Below are positions 53,201 through 62,000 of a DNA stretch of 64,000 nt, piece after piece. The position numbers and the translations under genes were made by a program. The notes under the pieces were generated by a model. It did not search any database. It saw nothing but the letters and a program-made list of their open reading frames with translations, and had not been told where the DNA came from. Position 1 is the first letter of the stretch, and the number at the start of each line of letters is the position of its first letter. Origin of the DNA: Ophiura sarsii (Eukaryota; Echinodermata; Ophiuroidea; Amphilepidida; Ophiuridae); assembly GCA_035610835.1 (NCBI GenBank), contig CM069446.1, forward strand, positions 3,053,001-3,117,000. Direction: 5' to 3'.

Positions 53201-55979
53201 TAAAACATTTAACTAAAAAAGCCAGAAGTGTTTCTTCACAGAATTGTACATAGATTTATGAAAAATTTGCTATTTAGCCCTATTTTGGACCACCCTGTAT
53301 TCAAAATAAAAGGAACTTTAACGATATTCATGTAGTTCATTTTGATAACCATTTTCTTTTAAATTAAATAGTCCATGCTAACTAAATTTCATAGAATATT
53401 ATATACAAATCTTCATTTTATGCATTATTTCATCATAACTTTAGACACCCTTTAATTTTCCTGTGTACATTTTGGGCAAGTGATTCTTAGCAAATTTGGT
53501 AGCACCTTCTGCGGTTGTTCTGATTTGGTGACTATCTTCATCTAAACCCTAATTGTACAAACTATCAAAATATTTTGTGAGGAGCAAAAACGATGAACTT
53601 TTTTATGTTCCACCCTGTAAAAATTTTACACACCCTGTATAATTTGATTCTTTTTTGCAAAAATGAAAAACCTTGAATCATAAGCTTTCCAACAATATAT
53701 AGTTTGTGGGTCATTGGACAATTACCGTGTTCAAAAACTGCTTAAAAACTCACTTGTTTGACTGATGTTATTTGTGTTTGTTTTTTCATGTTCATGTAAT
53801 TATGTATAGTTCTGGCTGTAATTTATGTATTATTGTATATGTTTTTTCTTGATTATAAAGCGCTGTGATCTTTGTAGGGCGCTATACAAATGTTTTATAT
53901 TATTATTATTATTATGTAAAACTTAAGTTTTGTCCCGTTTAATCAGATTTGGTGCATTTCTCAACATTATTAGTGAAACATTTTTTGGACCAGTTTGTGA
54001 CTTCTGACCCATTCTGTTATACTCTGTATTATCTGACATAAATGCATTATTTTCAGTGGATTATAACGATAATAATACTGAGCGCATTATGTCATACCCG
54101 TGTGCATGTTACATTGGTCGCCAATGTTTGTATTTGATGGTTTAAACTTTCTTACTAGTTTAAGAGTTTTGGGTAATGTTGCAAAAACTTACATCAAATA
54201 TGTCCTGTGTGTTGCTGCCTCCCCCAGGGCCGCATTCATGTGATACCCATGTAACACCCATGTGATACCCATATAACCCCCATGTGATACCCTTTTACTT
54301 ACATCAAATATGTCCTGTGTGTTGCTGCCTCCCCCAGGGCCACATCCATGTGATACCCATGTAACACCCATGTGATACCCATATAACCCCCATGTGATAT
54401 ACTTACATCAAATATGTCCTGTGTGTTGCTGCCTCCCCCAGGGCCACATCCATGTGATACCCATGTAACACCCATGTGATACCCATATAACCCCCATGTG
54501 ATATACTTACATCAAATATGTCCTGTGTGTTGCTGCCTCCACCAGGGCCACATCCATGTGATACCCATGTAACACCCATGTGATACCCATATAACCCCCA
54601 TGTGATATACTTACATCAAATATGTCCTGTGTGTTGCTGCCTCCCCCAGGGCCACACCCATGTGATACCCATGTAACACCCATGTGATACCCATATAACA
54701 CCCATGTGATATACTTACATCAAATATGTCCTGTGTGTTGCTGCCTCCCCCAGGGCCACATCCATGTGATACCCATGTAACACCCATGTGATACCCATAT
54801 AACCCCCATGTGATATACTTACATCAAATATGTCCTGTGTGTTGCTGCCTCCACCAGGGCCACATCCATGTGATACCCATGTAACACCCATGTGATACCC
54901 ATATAACCCCCATGTGATATACTTACATCAAATATGTCCTGTGTGTTGCTGCCTCCCCCAGGGCCACACCCATGTGATACCCATGTAACACCCATGTGAT
55001 ACCCATATAATACCCATGTGATATACTTACATCAAATATGTCCTGTGTGTTGCTGCCTCCCCCGGGACCACATCCATGTGATACCCATATAACACCCATG
55101 TGATACCCATATAACCCCCATGTGATATACTTACATCAAATATGTCCTGTGTGTTGCTGCCTCCCCCGGGACCACATCCAAGATCATAGGATGACATCTT
55201 GGAAAATATCTTTGGAAAAAAAAAGTTTTATAAAATAAAATAAAATGTTTTTTATTAACAATTTCATTATGTATTTTGAAATCATATCATTAATATTATA
55301 AGATGTTTACCAAAAGTGTATTTCCCTAGATGAGTGAGTAATAAGCCTGATGAGATTCTAGGACAATAGGTTATAGTTTTGTAGCAACAAGTCACTACTA
55401 ATAAGGTCGGTATACCACTTTACTACCAAGGGCACAAATCCTAATTCTTTGAATAAGTTCATCAGGATTGTAGATTGAAATGATAAAAATGTTTTGTTGT
55501 ACAAATCCAATATCTACTCACATGACTAGACAGTTTCGTCTTCCCGATCAACAAATCCTAATTGTTACAGTTTTTAAGTAAATCCTCTATTGTGGTATTG
55601 TGAGGAAGTAGCTTGACACCAGTCACTACGTCTTTAATTTATTGATCAAAGATACAGGGATTACCAAGAAAATGTGTATAGGACAATGGCTACATAGTTT
55701 TTAAATGTGGGTGTGATGCAGTAGCGTAGCCAGATGGGGGCAGGGGGGGGGGGCAGAGTGCCCCCACCCCCAACTGAAAAATAAATTGACCGGGAAATCG
55801 GGAAGGCAGCGGAAAATCGGGAAGGCGAAGGAAGGGAAAGAAAGGGAGAAGAGGAGACAAAAAGGGAAGGAAAGGGAAAAGGGAAAGGAAACGGACAGAA
55901 AGGAGAAAGGAAGACAGGCAAATTAGTTTGAAATTACAGTTTTTCACGCTGGTATGGGGACACAATGCCTCTAACAACT

Positions 55980-56010
<31 letters not shown>

Positions 56011-59000
56011 CTATCCCGCTTGTAATTTTCTTATTCGACAGCAAATCAAAAAGTTGACATGAAACACCTGGCTACGCCACCGGGTCGAACTGGTGTTCAC
56101 CGGGAAAAAATACCCTTTGCCCCCCTCCCTGAAAAGTGACCCTGGCTACGCAACTGGTGTGATGGGGTTAATAACATTATGTCCTTGTGATGTATTGGGA
56201 TTTGTCAATTATTAATTACTTCATGAATAATCGCGAAAACTGCGTACCAAGTGCGTTCCAATAAAATTAATCGTAAGATGAGAACGTGGACGCCGAGCAC
56301 AAGTTACTAATAATTGCCCGAAAGTACTGGGCCATAGTGTTAGATTGTTTTGCTCATTGACCGACCAATCAAATTAACGCCTCACGCCCCTAAACTGAAT
56401 ATTCAATGAGTTATAAGGAAACACAATTAAAGCTTATTTCTGATTGGTTGAATGATAAAAATGTTAATAAGGGGATGACCCGACTTGGACTGTTTCAATA
56501 ACTAAGAAGGGGTGGACAAAATAAACAGAAAACTAATTAATTATTAGCAAGATTATATCCGTACAAATCAACAATTTGGATAAATATGCATCTTTTTCAT
56601 TAATGAATGAGAATAATGACTGCTTAACAACTGTTTTTGTGAATTTGTTTTGAAATCCTCGGTTGTTGTTCTGGTCATTCAGAATTGTCCCTCGGGGGCT
56701 GCGCCCCTTCAGGACAATTCTTCAGACCAGAACAAAAACCTCTGATTTTAAAACAAATTCACAAAAACAGTTGTTACGCAGTAATTATTCTCTAAACAAG
56801 AGTTTAAGTGACTTGGATGTGGATATGAAAGTTGTGGGAAGAGGAAGTAAAATCGAGTTAAAGGTGTATGTATGTTCCGATCACCTTTTTTTTTGGCTAT
56901 GATTTTTTTTCCGCATCAAGGTGGTTAACGACCCGCAAGCTTGTGTTCTACTCAATGGGCACATTAATTTCTTGTGACCTTGTGCTTCTAAAATAAGAAC
57001 CATTGGAGTTATGCAACTCAAATAAAAAAATTATATACGAGGGTCATTCAATAAGTTCTACCTCCTATCGCATAAATTTGTGCTATTATATAAGCCAGTC
57101 TTATGAAATATTTCACAATTGTAGCTTGGAACCTCAACTATAAATTAATTATAAATTGATCTGAGTAATGGGATTACTTTTGTGGAGATGCGGTGAAATC
57201 CAAACTTTCATTTAGTGTAACGGAAACGGATGAAAAACAACAAAATGTTGCCGAAGTGCTATTCATTTGGGCTATTTTAAGATACAAAAGTACCAATCGG
57301 TCAATTATAACCGTTTTAATCGTAAGATATCTCTTTAACAGACTATAAACAATAAAGGTGACTGATTTCTTGGGAAACATATGCCCTGAGATAAGCCAGA
57401 ACTTAATCATGAAAAAAACATTAAAGGAAATCCTTGCCATGAAACTTTAGCGATAAGATATGTAGCATTATTATTATAAAGACCACATCCGTAGGTTAAA
57501 GTTTTTATAAGTGTTGTGTTAAAACAAAATAGGCTCTATAAAGAAACAAAATCACATGTATGGACGTCGCCATTATTGATCGAAGCTATGACGAAACAGT
57601 TACGAGATTTCCACATCTCTGTTTCTTGTATTGATATTTTCGATTTATGCATTGTATTCCTGCGTGATTATGTGCACCTTCTTTTTATTTAGTCTATGGT
57701 TATCCTGTAAGAGATATACTGCAGTGTCTATTCAGCGAGCAGGTTGTGAATAAATGGAGATGCACCCCGGACTGTAAGATCTAACACTAACCTTCTTTTT
57801 ATTTAGTCTATGGTAATCCTGTAAGAGATATACTGCAGAGTCCACACCCAGCAGTGCGACCTTCGTATGTGGTTTTCCCATCACCTTCAGGTTGACCGTT
57901 TTCTTGGGTTTATACCATGTCCTCCCGTCATCAGGAGCTGGTATCGATATCTGCAATGGTCAATGATATTAAAGTGTAATAGAGTAGAAATATTATAAAA
58001 CAATAAATCAACACTCACATTTATTAGCCAACATTATCCGAGTAACCATATTCTGTCGTCAGTGAGTGGAAGATTGCTTGCAACTGATGGTTGACTCAGT
58101 TCCACTTCTGTTGCTAGGAGAGGGTACTGTTGATGTTTTCAGCAAAGGAGCCATACATTTCGAAACTCACAACCCTCATCCCTGTTTAGAGTGGAGCTAG
58201 TTTCCATGTACATTGTAGATGGCCTTCCTGATCTTTCTGGGAGGAATAGTTTGTCCTCCCTGCAGAGAACTTTAACATTCTCCACGTTGGGGGATGACCT
58301 GTTATGTAGAATGTTCCGCTACTAGGGCACATTGGTTAGATTAAATTTTGGCAGTGTGAAATATAAGGCGCTCATTGGGGCAGGTTTTACAAAGTACATG
58401 GTAAATAATAAGATACAAGGAGAGGCGGTACTTGTAGGTTCTTGAGGGGGAGGGGGGTGTACTAAAATCTTTAATCCTCCTTTTAAATTTGATTTTTGAG
58501 AAGGTGGCATCAGAATCTCTCCTTGTCCTAGGCACCATGACACACCCTATATACCACACTGATATACCCTCACCTCAACAGGGTTCTCACACTGGTCTAC
58601 CACATCAATCCACGCCATATCAGCAACAACTTTGTTTGCGCTGTTCACATAAAATGCCACCATGCGAGCACTGGGTACCATGTCTTGCGTTATCTGAATG
58701 TCGGTCACAGTAGTGGCAATGATGTCGTCTACGGCTTTAGGCTGGATAATCTTTCCGCCGGCTACAATCTGGAGTCAAGAAAGTATTTCAAATTACTTAA
58801 TGTTGTTTTGCCATTGATATTTTTCTGACTGTCACAATAAATTATCCTAGACTTCAAACTACTTAAAGCAATTTGAACTTTTTCAAATTTTTACAGATAT
58901 CTTTTTCTCTCTTCTAATAAAGTTTGAATATCAGGAAAGACTTTCCTGGACTCTTAAATCTGTCCTGACTGTATTTTCCGTAAAACAAAGTCACAGAGCT

Positions 59001-62000
59001 TAAATAAATAATTATGATCTGCTTCCAACTTGAGGGATTTTCCAACATATTTTTTGTTTTTCATCATAAGGCATTCCATACTATTGTGTTACACTTGTGT
59101 ACAGTTGCGATCGTAGCTGTAAACACTGTAAATGACATTAACACGGAATTCAAACTATGGAATTCTATTTACATACGAGAAAACCACTCCAAAAATACTG
59201 TCGGATTAACCCATCAAATTATTTTAAAACTTGATTTTGAAGTAATTAGGAAACTAATTGCTCTTAAGGGGGACTCAAGGAAGTCACTTTTTGAATTTTG
59301 TGAGTGCTATAATTATTGAACTATGACTCAAATGTATATAAAAGTATACATTTTTGGAAAGGAATTAGGTCAGAGAATCCAAATTTTACGTCAATTTTGC
59401 ATGACCAAAAATGTTGATTTTTTGAGAAAATCACAAAAAATCACTTTTTTGACCAAAAATAATTCTGAGTACAAAATTCCCAAATTTCTAGATTATGATG
59501 TTAAGACACTAACTTAGGGACGATTCTTTTTTTTAAAACCTAATATAATATCTTTTGAAATTTTGAACAAAAAGCGCCAAAAAAGTGGGATTTTTTTTTT
59601 TTAAAAATCACTTTTTCTTCATTCGCTTTTTGGCTACGAACGAAGACAGTCATCTCAGGAATTAAATACCGAAAAACAAGTGGATTCTAACTAAGAGAAT
59701 GACGTGGGCAGGGCATAGACGAAACAGGTAATCTTACAAATACGTAAGTATTACGATGACGTAGAGTATGATGGGGCAAGGCATAGGCAAAACAGGCAAC
59801 CTTACAAATACTTACGTAAGTAAAGATGACATCCACAATCTCATTGTTGGCGCTAGTCCTTTCTAAATCAACGTTGATTGTTTCACTCACCTGTTGGTTT
59901 AAAGTTTTAGAAAAAAGAGATTTTTTAGGAAAAAAACCCAGAAGCATTTAAATATAACTACACGTAGTGGCAGAATGTAAACAAAACAAATCATCAACCG
60001 TACCCGATGAAGGCCGACGGCCACAAATTTGTACAATACTTTATAATCACGGCATTTTCTACTTTTGACTTCATATTTATACTATTTAATGCCGACGCAG
60101 CTTCTCTGTTATACATGTTGTGTTTGTTACGAATAACATCATCAATAAAATTGTTGACCGGCGGACAGACGGTGTGATCTTTGTCTTAACACTTTCAACG
60201 TGGCAGGCAGCAGCAGCAGACGACATTCCAAAATTTCACAAAATGTTTTAAAAAGTCAAAATTATTGAATTTCATTATCATATTTGGAATCACCATGCAA
60301 TTGAAATAGAAATGCATTGAAATAAGTACAAGCATGCCTTGTATTGGTTCAGTAATCCTTGAGATATATACCAATACACCGGTTTCTGAAAATCTGTTTT
60401 TGTATATAATACAATAAATAGCCGTGTGAAAGTGTTAAGACAGACATGAGAATGAACATAATTGAAAAGTGTGTAGGGCCAGGATGGTTTGGGACAATGT
60501 TGATTTGAAAAATAATGGCTCCAATTTGAAGATATATGGAATGCCCAAAATTTCCAAATGGCATGATTATACCACTCCAGATCCAGACATATCAAGATCA
60601 CTGATAATAAAAAAAGTTGATGCGTTTAAATGGTTTCTATACGAATTAAAATGGAGAATTAGTATCTTGAGACATAGTGAAAATATGTGGCATAAGATTG
60701 ACAAAAGCCTACATAGCACAGAGTAAATATACACATGGAAAAAAGTATCGCACCACTTTTTTGTTTGTTGAAAAGTGCAAATGTGGCCTCGAATTTTGCC
60801 ACCATAGTGTGATATTAAGGATCATTTGTTTGTGTAAGCTGTCCAACAAATTGCTATGCAATAAAAGGGCCACATTTTAGTTTGTGACGTAATTGATGTA
60901 ATGTTTTTCAAGGCCAAGGGGAAAATGCATGCTTTTGTCCAAAAACATGCATGAAACAAGTTTGGGTATAACTTGATATTGAATAGACTTTAAAAACTTA
61001 AAATAGTCATTATATTAGTTCTGTATTTGGCGCAAAAAATGTTTCATTTAGACGTTATAGGCTACAATACAGTGAATGAGTCCAAACATGCCATTTTTTT
61101 GTAGCTCATAAATTCAGCATATACGATGAGGTCACTGTTGATTTTTTTTAAATTATTTGACCTAGGTCAACACTTCCGCAATATTGCTTTTGTCATTTGA
61201 ACTTATTTAAAATTTGACCTATTTTGACCTTTGACCCCATAACCGTTGGGCGTACGAAACATTGAGTTTTTTCATGTTTGAGGACAATCGGGCAACTTTT
61301 GAAATTTGAACCCAGATGACCTTTGACCTTGGAAGACCTTGAATGTGTTACCAAGGATTACAACTATAGAGATTAATCATTGGGCCTCTCAATATCGCGT
61401 TTTACCCAAACTTGTTTTATGCATTTTCACTTTGGCCTTGAAAAACATTACATCGATTACGTCACAAACTAAAATGTGGTCCTTTTTATTGCATAACATT
61501 TTGTAGGACAGCTTACGCAAACAAATGATCCTTAATATCACACCATGGTGGCAAAATTCGATACCACATTTGCACTTTTCAACAAGTGGTGCGATACTTT
61601 TTCCATGTGTATAGTAGGTTTTGATATTCCTTATTGTAAAACACATGTACGTGACAGCCCATATTATATATTGCTTTGTTTGTCAACTCACCTGTGATGG
61701 TCATGTATCTTCATGCTAATGGTAATTGTTGGTACATGCTGTCCGCTGGTAGAGTCATTTTTTTGTTCATATTTGTAATTTATTGATACCAGTATGTTTG
61801 ATATTGTTATTATGACTATGTATAGAATATAGATGAATGAAAAATGAAAAGAATGAAACACACAAAAAAATGATTATACCACTCATAGTTCTAGTCTCAA
61901 AAATGTTACTTACCATTACAAGATTTCTCGCTTTGGGTCGGATCAAAATCTCGTCATTGCCTTCCGAATCAAAACGTAGAATCTCCAACCAGCTGCTCCG

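Larger units (their letters stand above)
51075..54028. repeat. 1.2-kb dispersed repeat, copy B (occupied by two LINEs)
   Basis: Same repeat as copy A (37596-38784). Flanked by perfect 17-bp direct repeats TTATCTGACATAAATGC at 51058-51074 and 54029-54045, which look like its target duplication. Interrupted at 51538-53130 and 53716-53913. Confidence 0.78.
50320..55134. other. Intron of the C3-like gene, with nested repeats
   Basis: 4.8 kb, phase 0. Contains a tRNA-like stretch, repeat copy B with two LINE insertions, and the exon-tail satellite. 50700-51050 has no recognised feature. Confidence 0.7.
55198..57791. other. Intron of the C3-like gene
   Basis: 2.6 kb, phase 0. Holds a GA-rich tract, a C28 run, an inverted foldback element, a mariner-like end and a partial exon duplicate. 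55205-55720 has nothing recognised. Confidence 0.7.
59891..61913. other. Intron of the C3-like gene with two DNA transposons
   Basis: 2 kb, phase 0. Holds the MITE at 60189-60435 and the Tc1-like element at 60730-61611. The rest is unrecognised. Confidence 0.7.

Noticed and set aside
54187..55134. CRISPR-like appearance of a 104-bp regular repeat
   Set aside because: Units are contiguous without unique spacers, and the repeat is derived from a spliced exon in a eukaryotic genome.
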